A stretch of DNA of 64,000 bases from Prinia subflava (taxonomy: Eukaryota; Chordata; Aves; Passeriformes; Cisticolidae): assembly GCF_021018805.1 (NCBI RefSeq), contig NC_086247.1, forward strand, positions 1 to 64,000, in the 5' to 3' direction. The position numbers and the translations under genes are program-made. Shown one piece after another: positions 10,128 to 54,735 of the stretch (position 1 is its first letter; every line of letters begins with the position of its first letter). The notes beneath the pieces were generated by a model that saw nothing but the letters and a program-made list of their open reading frames with translations, was not told where the DNA came from and did not search any database.

Positions 10128-12204
10128 GGGGTTAACCCTCAGTTCAAACCCCAAATACAACAATATTTTCCCCCTTCCATTTAAAATAGAACACAGGGAT
10201 TCCCTGTCAACTGATACCCTTAACACCCTAGAAAAGCCAAGTTTTCCTTCAACCAATACCCTTAAGATCCCAGGTGAGTGGGGATGCCCCCCACTTTAAA
10301 CACACGATACCAGAAGAGGAGTTTCTTCCCTCTATTTAAACTCCTTTGGTTCTCATAACCCCCATCTTTTTCTGGGGGCACCGGGGAGGGATTTCCAACA
10401 CGAAACTTAAAAGGAGAAGATCCCCCTCTCAATCGCAAACCCACACTGGCTCAGCTGCTGCTGCCCTGTCTAGCACAAAGGTTTGGCCCCCATCATCTCC
10501 TTCAAGCAATGCCCCACACCCAAGTGCATCCAGCTGCTCCCCCAGACCCAAGGAGAGGCTCTCACTGTTGCTCCATGAGACAGCCCCGGGAGCCCACCAT
10601 AAGCCTCTCTCTTCCAGCAGCTCCATGCCAAAGTGAGTTGAGACAACCCCCTCTTAAAGCAGCCCCGGCAGGAGCCGCCCCCTCCTCACCGTCACTGCTA
10701 ATACCTGTGGCTGCAGTCTCTTCTGGGGCTGCAACGCACTTTGGGGGCAGGCAGAGAGCAGAGGCAAAGGTTGCCAGAGAGCCCTCTCTATTCCCTTCAC
10801 AGCCTCAGCATCTGTTCTTATGGTTTCAGGCACTTGATTGGTTCATTCCTAGATAAAAATGTTATGGCAATATTTTCAAAACTACTACTAATGTTTAGTC
10901 AGAGTTTCCTACATTCCTGTATACAATAGAGTGGATAGAGAGAGGGTTTCTTTCCAAATGAATTTAGCGATTAATTCCTATTCTTTGGCAATACCTATGA
11001 AACAAAAAAACTTGACAGGTTTTAGTATTCTACACCCACCCCTCCCTGTGAATTTTCTGGCAGCTTTGGGATCCTCTGGGAGAGGGCACCCAGCACGACC
11101 CCTCCTTATTCCGCACTCACTGGCTTCTCCATTGCAGCGTGGCTCCCTCTCCTAGAGAGCACCAAATACTGCCCCAAAAGACATCAGAGTCCCCAAGTCT
11201 CCACCCCCTCCCCTTCAGCCTTTTTTCCTCACCCCCCCAAAGAAGGCACAGAATGAGTCAAGCTGCTTGGGACAGCAGCACGGCACTTTATTCCAGCCCT
11301 TTCCACACGTACATCCCCCCAAAAAGGGATTCTGCTGCAACAAGAAAGGGAGGAAGCCCCCAGAAGGGCTGAAGTTCCTCTCCAGCCCCGCTGTGGCGGG
11401 CCACCAGCCGCCCCACGGCACGGGCCAGGGACGCTGCCACGGCTCTGGCTCAGGCTCCGCTCCTGCGCTCGGGCCGGTGGCAGCAGGTGGTTCCTCCCTT
11501 CCCCACGACGCTGCTGCTGCTGCCCCCGGGAGGCTGCAGCACCGGCATCCCGATCTGCGCTCATGGACCCATCCAGTCGTGGGATGGGAGCACCAGGGAC
11601 GGACGATGAGAGGCAGAAAGAGGGAGTGGGAGCAGAGAGGACATAGGAAGAAAAGGAAGAACAGGGTGCAGGATGAAAACGATTTTAAAAATCGAAACAA
11701 AGCGGATGGGCAGCATGGCAGAGAGGGATAAAATAGGAACAGGCACAGGGAACGAGACACAAGGATCCAGTGGGAAACAATGGCACAGGGAGCGTCGAGA
11801 ATAAAACAGGAATAAGAACAGACAGCAAAAACTGCTTCGAGGCAATTTGGACACAGTTTTCCCTTTTTGCAGTCTCAGCTTTCTTTTGGGTCATGCCTGA
11901 AATTCTGAGTTCCTTAGTATTCTGCCCCAGTCCTTCCCTCTCCTCTCAATGCTGCTCTAAAATGATGAAATGATACAATTTACTGTCAAAAAGAATTGTG
12001 TTCCTCATAGAAGGCAAATGCTTTTCTTCCAGGTATGTCAGAGAAGAGAGGGAACCCATAAAGGATATGGTCTTCCATTACTGAGTGTAATTTAGACTAA
12101 GAATTAAAAACATAACACGACGTGAAAAGACAGTACTAATACTTTGGGGAAAACCAGCATCATCTTGCAGTCATAAAAGTTAGAACAACAGTCTATGTTA
12201 TACA
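10128..12204. other. Unassigned intergenic DNA between LTR and MSH4 3' end
   Basis: The first 230 bp hold worn TTTAAA/TTAACCC phrases like family C. Positions 10400-11600 are GC-richer and open in several frames, but no family is recognisable. A minus-strand AATAAA lies at 11287-11292, so a transcript 3' end is possible. Positions 11760-12204 are the presumed 3' flank of MSH4, in which I saw no canonical AATAAA. Confidence 0.35.
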
Positions 12205-36966
<24,762 letters not shown>

Positions 36967-37023
36967 GCTGCGACGCCTCAGCACCGCCTCAGCACCGCCC
37001 CCGGCCCGCGCCCACCGCCGGCG

Positions 37024-37272
37024 ATGGCGGCACAGGGCCCCGCGGCGCAGCAGTACACGGAGGTGCTGGCCCTGCAACGGGTTTCATTAAAAATACGCAA
37101 GGGCCACAGCAACGCAAGGGAAGTGCTTGCTCTGCTCTTTAAAACAGGAGTACTGCACTTAAACGTAATTTACCCCGCATTAATTCTTCACCATTATGAC
37201 CGTTTTAGCAGGAACTTCAGCAATGTTTTCTTCCTGGTCAGGAGTTTGGATACAAAAAGTTCCCCAAAGTAA
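37024..37272 (+). CDS. Divergent 82-codon open frame at the MSH4 promoter, unrecognised
   Basis: The ATG at 37024 (GCGATGGCGG, a good initiation context) lies 58 bases from the MSH4 start on the opposite strand. The first 19 codons (MAAQGPAAQQYTEVLALQR) lie in the CpG island and read like a typical first exon; the AT-rich rest looks like read-through into intron or untranslated sequence. I recognise no family. It may be a bidirectional-promoter transcript or chance. Confidence 0.2.
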   Translation: MAAQGPAAQQYTEVLALQRVSLKIRKGHSNAREVLALLFKTGVLHLNVIYPALILHHYDRFSRNFSNVFFLVRSLDTKSSPK

Positions 37273-37650
37273 CCCCAATGCTTGTTTACCTCTGTAGTTG
37301 TCTTAAAACACGTGCTTGTAAGAATGCTTTAGAACCCTAACACTGCTTTGTATATTAGCATCGTGTAACATACACCACTAAAATGTTTCAATTCACACTT
37401 TGACTAGGCACAATTTTGTCTCTGGCACTAAATACACCCGCATTATGAAACACTCCACATACTCACACCTTTTTAAACCTATCATCTTACAAGATCTTTA
37501 GAAATCACAACAGAATTAGGAAATTACATTGACCAAAGTTTCATCAGAGAACTCCAATATTAATTAGATTTCAATCTAAAGTGAAATGTTCTACACTGCT
37601 ATATCACCCTGTGAAATACGAAGTTTCATGTCTGGGATATGAAGAACATC

Positions 37651-38424
37651 TGTGTAGTTGTAGTTGTGGAACACGGACATGGGACAATTATAAAGACGAG
37701 TTCTAATAAACAGCCGAGGAAAGCATGGAAGGAAGTTTTTGAATAACTCATTTGCTTGCAATTACTTATTATAAATCTGAAGCTATTCTGTAATACGTGT
37801 CTTTTAATTATAACTTTAGAAGCTTGCTTTGTATTAAAGAATTTTTAACTGTAGTTTTAGACTGTAAAAAGGCTTTTAGACAAAAGAAGGAAGTAAGGAG
37901 GGCCTCAGGCCTTTTCACAGAAGGTTGGAAACATCCTGGATACAAAAGAAGGATTTCAGCTCACTGATTTATGGTTCTTGAAAATGGAAACTGGACATCA
38001 CTATTGAAGATTGACAGACCTGGAAAATAGATACTGGACCCCCACATCTGGAAGCTGGATGCCACCACCTGGGATACATATCCTGGATGTACATCCTGGA
38101 ATACTGAAATATCGAAATAGATCACAATAGCGTATAGAACTGAACAGGAACCAAACATTACCACCACAGATTTATGACTGTTAGATATTGAATAGTGACG
38201 TTAAAAATTAGAAATGGAAACTGCTGAGAAAAGCTTATGAATATGTATGAATATAGCCAATAAAATACCAGCAAGTCCAGCAATTGGTGTGCAGTTGGAA
38301 GGGAAAATCCTTCTACTGTACCCAGCACGCTGTCTTTGCTCACACTTTACCATGCTAATTAATTAATTATTAAATTGAATTGCTGCTTGATATATTGGCC
38401 GTGTCAAGCATCTCATTTCTAACA
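37651..38424 (+). mobile_element. LTR-like repeat, copy 1 of an inverted pair
   Basis: The block from TGTGTAGTTGTAGTTG to CATCTCATTTCTAACA has TG and CA ends, an AATAAA hexamer near 38260 and a CTTTGCTCACACTTTACCAT phrase. It aligns in reverse orientation with 53508-54149. The internal phrases 'GGATACATATCCTGGATGTA' and 'CATCCTGGA' repeat. No target-site duplication was found and no family name can be given with confidence. Confidence 0.6.
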
Positions 38425-41276
38425 ACCCACAAATTAATTCCCAGGCTGTCTCAGTCTGTTAGAGACTAGAAACTCTGAAGACTATTCCATTTTGTCTACA
38501 GAACATGGAAAAATAGCAACTTTTTATCTACTAAACAGTGTTTTCCTGGATGAAAAGAAGTGCACTTGCAAAGGAAACAGTAATAAAAAAAACCCCAAAC
38601 TTTTAATTTTTTTATTAACCTTTACAAGTTAAATAAAACTTGATCAGTGCTCTCATTCCCTCACACTCAGCACAAAGCCTTTTTTGTAAGGCTTTTTATT
38701 GTAACTTTTTTCCAAACCTTGAAAAAATAAAATTCCAGGCTTTGACCAAAGAATTCATAAGGCAAATAGGCAGTTAAAAGGAGTAGAGTTTTTACCTTAT
38801 CTAAAAGCCTGTAGGCTTTAAAAATTCATTAGAAATGCTTGAGCATTCAAATTTACACTTAGTTTTTTTAATTCATGACAAGTAAAGGTCTATCAAATAT
38901 TGACTTTGTCCAGTTCTACCTTAACACAGCGGAAAGAACAGAGATATTGAGCCCCACCTGTAAAAGACAAGGCACATTCAAGACCGAGCCCACTCCACTA
39001 CCACACAAACTACTTACTGCTCCCTGAAGGCCAAGAGCCTGGCGCCCTCAAAAGACAATCAAGATAACTGTGCCAACTCTCTACAGCCCAGAGAGGAACT
39101 GTATGGTCTTTGCCAAAAGTATTTAGATCAATGTACTACCACACCACCCGGAGGCTGTGCTACCTTGTCCTTAGTATTGCTACACCCCTGGGCAGGGCAG
39201 CTACAACCGTGACACGGACATCCAACACCACAAGCACTGAGACTGTGTGATAAGTGCATAAGCAAAAATGACTTCCATAGGGAACATGGCACCCATCAGC
39301 AGAGAGGTCCAACAGTGCCATGACAGTGCAGGTGCTCTACAGCAGCCCTGCAAAGTGGTGACTGCTGCAGCCATCAGAGGAGACGTGGATGAGAGCCATC
39401 AAAAGAATGATGGATGAGCAAGAAGCCAAGCTTTAAGACAAAAGACTGTTATTTACCTGGGGATGCAATCCCCAGAGACAACTCTGTCAAAAGAGAACTC
39501 ACAGAAGTGGAACTGAAGGCACCACCTGGCTCACCAATGTGAGAGATCACCGCTCAGAAACAATTACAATATGACAGACACCAGACAGATCCACACCTTA
39601 AGCTAGAATTGGAAGACAAGAAAGGCTTGACAAAGTGCTATGCCGATGTGGCAATGTACCTGCGACTCACGGGAGGGCTACCAAGGTGCCTGGTGATCAC
39701 TTAGAACTATGGAGACACCAGGACCCGAGGAAGGTAGAGTGTACAATGCAGAAGACAGACTTAACAGAGTTTACACAACACAGACACATGCTGGAACTGC
39801 CTTCCTAGGCACAGTCCTCACATTGTGCTGAGAACTAATGTGCTCCCTTGACCTGCTCCTGAATGGCTCTCTCCCGTACACTGACTTTAAACTCCTCCTT
39901 GTAATTCCCAACCTTGCCTCCTATCCTCTCAGCATCCTTCCTTCCCCTTCACTTCAGAGGAATGGGGTTCTGAAGCCATCTTCCTTGCTATTTGCCAGCA
40001 AGCCCAGGCAGGCGAGCCTCAGTATTACTGCCCTGCTCTAGGGCACGCCCGCTGCTGGATGCATGTCCCATGCACCTGGGGCCGAGTGCACGCACGCACT
40101 GCCCGTGGTTGCAACAGCACCGTGGCCCTCATGACCAGGCAAAGGCCTCCTCGTAACCTCTGCACTGAGACCCCTTGGTGCGATCTGAGCTCCCCTGCCG
40201 TGCCACCTTCAGTGATCAGGAGTCATCCACACCTACCGAAGCGTCCCACTTGCCTCACCCATGTCCTCTGGCCCTTGGCATCTGCTCAAAGGGGAGATGC
40301 ACCCCGCGCCATCATGATGCCCCTGTGACCGAGAAATGGGTGCAACAGCACCAGATCCTGAGCATGGTGCGTCCGCCACCCATGCCAGGACAGCAGTGAA
40401 GAGCGGCGGGCAGGAAAGGAAATGGCGCCCTGATGGGGCAGTAGCACACCGGGACGCCCCGGCAGCACCAAACTGAGCAGGATGACCTGCAGCCGGTGGG
40501 GAGCTCTGGCCGCCAGCCGTGCGGCAGGGCTGCAGGGCACCACGGGAAGTGTTCGTGCAGGTGGAGAGCTTCATTCTGGACAAGCCATCATTGAAGTGCT
40601 GTCGGAGTAAGTTTTATATTAAACCACAGAAATAAAAGCTTTTGATACAAATAAGTAACAAAATTAATGTAGCATACAATTATTTATCTACAATAGTCAA
40701 CAATACAAAGAATTAGATATAAAAGGTTTTTTGGTCAAAAGCTTATTATACATTTGGAACATCTGTCCCCCTATCTCAAGACTGATCAAATACAAAGAAA
40801 TTAGGCATAAAGCTTTCTGGCTCTCAAGAGATGCCATGATCCTAAGACTGAAAAAAAAACCCCCTCAAAACCAAAACTACAGAGTGTGTTCTCCAGAATA
40901 GATACTTGAATAAAACAAAACTTAGGGAAAAAAAAAAATTAAGCTCCACCACCATATTTGCTACAGGGAGCACTGGGATAAAAAAAGGAATGTAGTTGAT
41001 ACTGAAATCCTTCCTTATGTTACCTGTATGATTTGAAAATAATCTTTCCTTGGGAGAAGTGAGGTTAGTTTGCAGATACTGTCTAAGGAACTAAAAGGAG
41101 GGGGAGGGGATTCTCATTGATGGGAACGTTTTGTATTCACTGTACTGCAAAATGACCAAGAACAACGTTTCTGAAGATTGAAGATTCTGAAAAACAAACT
41201 CCATCACCAGAGATTATCCTGAAGCCTGTACCTCTTCAGGAAATAATTATACCCCTGGGTTTTCTCCCCTGGGTTT
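38425..41276. other. Intergenic DNA between MSH4 and the ALDH18A1-like gene
   Basis: I recognised no gene. Positions 38940-39800 read like mid-GC unique or worn repetitive DNA. Positions 40040-40570 are GC-richer with overlapping open frames that match nothing known. Positions 40600-41276 are AT-rich and include the presumed 3' untranslated region of the ALDH18A1-like gene. Confidence 0.35.
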
Positions 41277-50712
<9,436 letters not shown>

Positions 50713-51291
50713 CTAAATCTAAGGAAAATTAGGATATTTCCCACACTCCAGCAATCCCACACCTGAGATTAAAAATGCACAACATCAAGTCTGGTAGTCA
50801 CAATAAAACCCCTCAAATATCACAGTAATTTCACCCACCACATTTTCAATTAATGAGGTTTAAGTGCTTTGTACATGAAGCAACTGCACAAACCACCAAC
50901 ATCCAGAAAGATAAGGTTTGTTCTATTTCATGTACTGAATACATGACTGAATTTCTTACAGATTTCTACCCTTGCAGTATTTCTGGAAGGTCCAGGCAGT
51001 AATTTCATCTTTCTGTTTTACAAATAGAAACACCAAAGTGCAGACATGCGAAAAGCATTTCTGTGCAGACTGGGCAAGAACAACTTGAATTTTCTAGTCT
51101 CAACATGTTCAAACACTTAAGTTAACCCAGCAATGTCCCCTCAAATACTCTGGTCAGTAGTGTCCTCCATAGACTATTACAATTCATGATGTGTCTTTTT
51201 CATGTATTTGCTATGCCAACGTGTACACAGCTCAATTCCAGCTTCTCAATGAACACATTGATCTAACATAGAAGAATGGGTTTCATCTGAG

Positions 51292-51445
51292 CTACCTAAA
51301 GAGAACCTTCCTCAATCGGAAGAGGACAACTGATGCTTTGGCAAGCATCAATTTAAGTGTAGAGATGACAGCCTTCCCTTCAGGAAACAAACATTCCATT
51401 AACCAGCCCAGAAAACACGCACTGTATGCATGACAGTAACAGAGA
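51292..51445. other. Flank between ALDH18A1-like exons and minisatellite
   Basis: No exon was recognised. A minus-strand frame runs through from the minisatellite to a stop at 51294-51292, but its sequence matches no family. Confidence 0.4.
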
Positions 51446-52044
51446 CGCCGCCTCGAGTTCCCGCCTCTGCCTCTGAGGGCTCTGAGGGGCTTTGAGGGGC
51501 TCTGAGGGGCTCTGAGGGGCTCTGAGGGCTCTGAGGGCTCTGAGCGCTCTGAGGCTCTGCGGGCTCTGAGGGGCTCTGAGGGGCTCTGAGGGGCTCTGAG
51601 GGGCTCTGAGCGCTCTGAGCGCTCTGAGGGGCTCTGAGGGGCTCTGAGGGCTCTGAGGGGCTCTGAGCGCTCTGAGGGCTCTGAGGGGCTCTGAGCGCTC
51701 TGAGGGCTCTGAGGGGCTCTGAGGGGCTCTGAGGGCTCTGAGGGCTCTGAGGGGCTCTGAGCGCTCTGAGGGGCTCTGAGCGCTCTGAGGGCTCTGAGGG
51801 GCTCTGAGGGGCTCTGAGGGGCTCTGAGGGGCTCTGAGGGGCTCTGAGCGCTCTGAGCGCTCTGAGGGCTCTGAGGGGCTCTGAGGGGCTCTGAGGGCTC
51901 TGAGCGCTCTGAGGGCTCTGAGGGGCTCTGAGGGGCTCTGAGGGCTCTGAGGGGCTCTGAGGGCTCTGAGCGCTCTGAGGGGAGAGGGCGCCCCCTACTG
52001 GCGCATGGCGCCGCCTCGAGTTCCCGCCTCTGCGTCTGAGGGGC
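51446..52044. repeat. GC-rich CTCTGAGGGG minisatellite between short direct repeats
   Basis: About 500 bp (51471-51980) consist almost wholly of 8-, 9- and 10-base units: GGCTCTGA, GCGCTCTGA and GGGGCTCTGA. The array is bracketed by direct copies of a 25-base unique block containing GCCGCCTCGAGTTCCCGCC (51446-51470 and 52009-52033), as if the array expanded from the few units that follow that block. Because units differ in length, several frames stay open, giving Ser/Glu/Pro/Leu/Arg-rich translations that should not be called genes. Confidence 0.9.
51988..52001 (-). promoter_or_regulatory. Consensus CTCF-binding motif
   Basis: The minus strand reads CCAGTAGGGGGCGC, fitting the CTCF core CCASYAGRKGGCR at every position. 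It lies exactly at the end of the minisatellite, in a CpG-containing patch. Occupancy cannot be judged from sequence alone. Confidence 0.6.
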
Positions 52045-52099
52045 TCTGAGGGGCGAGGGTCCCGCACGTGGGCGGGAATCGCGTCCCTGCGGTGCCAAT

Positions 52100-52265
52100 C
52101 AGCAACACAAGTGGCATCTACGTCCCTTCAGTGACACTCCTGGCCCCTCAGCAGGACACGGGCAATCAGCCCTTCCTTCAGTGCCCTATTACCCCCTGGC
52201 GGGGACACATGTCCCCTCAGTGACACTCGTATTCCCTCAGCATCACTAGGGGCACCCAGCTCTCC
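52100..52265 (+). repeat. Worn CCCTCAGTGACACTC repeats
   Basis: Variants of CCCTTCAGTGACACTCC, CCCCTCAGTGACACTCG and TCCCTCAGCATCACTAG recur at about 30-60 base intervals. It adjoins the next array and may be a more diverged part of the same tandem region. Confidence 0.5.
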
Positions 52266-52830
52266 CTCAGCGTTCTCTCTGGTCCTTATATATAACCTCA
52301 GATTTTCCTTCCAAAATGTTCTATTCCATTGAGGTTACATAAGATTTTTCTTTCATAATGTCCCCATCTGCATCTATATGTTACCTCTGATTTAAGCCCC
52401 AAAATTCCACCTAATGATTAGGTCGGATTTTATCTCCAAAATGTCCTTTTTTCCCCCTACTGATTCACCTCAGATTTTCCTTCACAAATGTTCTCTATCC
52501 CATATAAATTACCTCAGATTTGGTCTCCAAAATATTCCTGTAGTCCCCTGTAGATTACCTGAGATTCTACTTTAAAAATGTTCTTTTTCTCCCTTTAAAA
52601 TTACCTCAGATTTTTTTCACAAAATTTTCTCCGCCCGACCTCTCCACATTACCTCAGACTTCTGCCGCCTTTTCCCAAAGCCACCTTTCTGCCCGAGAGA
52701 TCCCCTCAGATTTTCCCGCCAAAAATCTCTGCCGTATGTCCTCCACAGATTATTGCAGCTTTTATTCCCACCGTCCAGTGGAAATAAAACTCCTCAGCTT
52801 TACCCACAAAATGTTCACTCCATGCCTACA
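52266..52830 (+). repeat. Degenerate tandem array of about 60 bp (TTACCTCAGATTTT units)
   Basis: A TACCTCAGATTTT-like phrase followed by a CCAAAATGTTCT-like phrase and a C/T-rich tail recurs about nine times. Examples are at about 52300, 52380, 52430, 52470, 52515, 52560, 52605, 52645 and 52700. Unit length varies from about 45 to 65 bases and divergence is high, so the array is old. It shares style, but not sequence, with family C. Confidence 0.6.
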
Positions 52831-53507
52831 GGTGGTGCCTGGGGATTCAAGCGTTCCTCCCCTCTCAAGTTCCTGCTGTCCCCTCTGAGCTACCTCAGCA
52901 TTTGCCCTCACAAACTGAGACACCGTGCAGTCCTGTGATGCTACAGGCCCATCCGTTCTTTACCATAAATTCCCTGTTCTCGGTTTTCCAGTTGTCCACA
53001 ACCATTTCTCCCCAGTGTGACATTTCTTACAGTTCTTTCATTCCCACCCCACAGGTTTCCAATCCCTTCATTACATAGCCATTCCAGCTGTCCATCACAG
53101 TTTCACTTCTCTTCCTACCATCTGTCTTCCTCATTATCCTGTCCTATTTTCTCCCCTTAGCATTCAAGTAACCTTCTTCCAGCTTGCTCTGTCATTTCTT
53201 ATGAACATCCCCAAAGACATCCAAAGCTTTACTTTCCCCCTCCTGGAAATAAAGCACTTGACCCTTTTGGATGCTTTCTGGACAAACTCACTTTGGGAAC
53301 AGGCTGGGAGCAGGGGCACTTTCACCCTCAGTCTGGGTGACTGCCTGTAGCACTCACAGGTGACACCAGAACCACAACCACAGTGTTCTGCCATTCCCAG
53401 GACTGGAGAGCTCGGCCAACATCTTCAGGACATTTCATGACTAAATGACAAATCCATTACAAATGCAAATACAAATAAAACCATTTTTACTTTCTTCTTA
53501 AATAGAT
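52831..53507. other. No gene recognised
   Basis: This is C/T-rich unique-looking DNA with short open frames on both strands and no recognisable family. Confidence 0.4.
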
Positions 53508-54149
53508 GCAATTCAATTTAGTAATTAATTAATTAGCATGGTAAAGTGTGAGCAAAGACAGCGCGCTGGGTACAGTGGAAGGATTTTCCCTTCCGACTGC
53601 ACCCCAATTGCTGGACTTGCTGGTATTTTATTTGCCATATTCATACATATTCATAAGCTTTTCTCAGCAGTTTCCATTTCCAATATTTAACGTCATTATT
53701 CAATACCTATTGTGGTCCATTTTAGGTTTCAATATTCCAGGATGTACATCCAGGATATGTATCCCAGGTGGTGGGGTCCGGCTTCCAGATGTGGAGTTCA
53801 GCTTCTATATTCCAGGTCTATCAGTCTTTGATAGTGATGTCCAGTTTCCCTTTTCCAGGAACCATAAATCAGCGGGCTGAAATATTTTCTTCCGTATCCA
53901 GGATGTTTTTTTACCAGTCTGTGAGAAAGCCTTTTTACATTCTAAAGCTACAGTTTAAAATTCTTTAATACAAAACAAGCTTCTAAAGTTATAATTCAAA
54001 GACACTTATTACTGAATAGCCTGAGATTTATAATAGGTAATTGGAAGCAAAGTTTGTTCAGAAACATTATTCCATGCTTTCCTCAGTTGTTTATTAGAAC
54101 TCATCTTTATAACTGTCTCATGGCCGTGTTGTACAATTACAATTACACA
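53508..54149 (-). mobile_element. LTR-like repeat, copy 2 of an inverted pair
   Basis: In reverse complement it aligns with 37651-38424: TGTGTAATTGTAATTG start, GGATACATATCCTGG-like phrases, and ACTTTACCATGCTAATTAAT near the end. Similarity stops after GAATTGC, so this copy lacks the last 40 or so bases. Together the two copies bracket the ALDH18A1-like exons in opposite orientations. Confidence 0.6.
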
Positions 54150-54211
54150 GATTCTTTTTATTTCCCTGACACGAAAGACTACTTTGTATCTCACAGTCTA
54201 GAGGATAAAAC

Positions 54212-54334
54212 TCAGCCGCTCGGAGCTGCCTTTCTAAAAGAGAAAAAACCCTGTACTTTGAACTTTAGCCAAGCATCCTTTAACAGAACTCGCAAGAATC
54301 GGTTGTAAGAGAATTCTTCGAAGGGCGCCGCCAT
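54212..54334 (-). CDS. 40-codon open frame in a CpG island, unrecognised
   Basis: The ATG at 54334-54332 has the context ACAATGGCG, typical of vertebrate first exons, and the frame reads MAAPFEEFSYNRFLRVLLKD and 20 more residues before TGA. I recognise no family. It could be a real first exon whose intron donor I cannot place, or chance. Confidence 0.2.
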   Translation of the reverse strand: MAAPFEEFSYNRFLRVLLKDAWLKFKVQGFFSFRKAAPSG

Positions 54335-54735
54335 TGTGCTGTACGGACGGCGGTGCTGCACATGCGCAGTGCTGCTGAAGGGCACGGCCCGGTTCCCGCG
54401 TGTTCAAACTCCGCTCGCTCGGCGGGGCTGCCCCGGGCCGGGGGCGCTGCCCGTATGGCCGAGGGAGACATCCGCAAGGCCGGGACAGGCCGGGCCCGCT
54501 GCCTTCTTCCCCGCAGAACCGCTCGGCCCTGAGCAGAGTCCCGCAGAGCGCGGAGCGGACGGAAACGGCGCGGGGCACACGGGCGGCACGAGCTACGCAG
54601 TTGGCGTAAGTTTGGTATTCACGAACGTTACGCAATCTACGGAGCGCTCGTTAATAGCGCGGGTTACGCAATTTGCGTACGCGGCGGCAATGCCGCCGAT
54701 CGCATTCCGTGGGGATGGAGCTGCTGCGGAGAAGG
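54290..54735. promoter_or_regulatory. Orphan CpG island with spaced TACGCA motifs
   Basis: The island is GC-rich with dense CpG and no recognised gene. Its right part carries TACGCA at 54594, 54629 and 54665, a spacing of 35 and 36 bases. The last lies in TTACGCAATTTGCGTACGC, a near palindrome, and the second in GTTACGCAATC. TTACGCAA resembles the C/EBP and PAR-bZIP site class. Whether it drives a transcript is unknown. Confidence 0.45.

Noticed and set aside
38158..38343. Minus-strand 61-codon frame, and its match of 110 codons at 53548-53880
   Set aside because: The similarity between the two frames comes from the shared LTR-like repeat, not from a gene family.
51471..51980. CRISPR-like array
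   Set aside because: Contiguous short units without spacers in a vertebrate genome; it is a minisatellite.
51292..52098. Open frames of 268 and 222 codons on the minus strand, Ser/Glu/Pro/Leu/Arg-rich
   Set aside because: They are translations of the 8-10 bp minisatellite, open in more than one frame, with no family match and no splice link to a gene.
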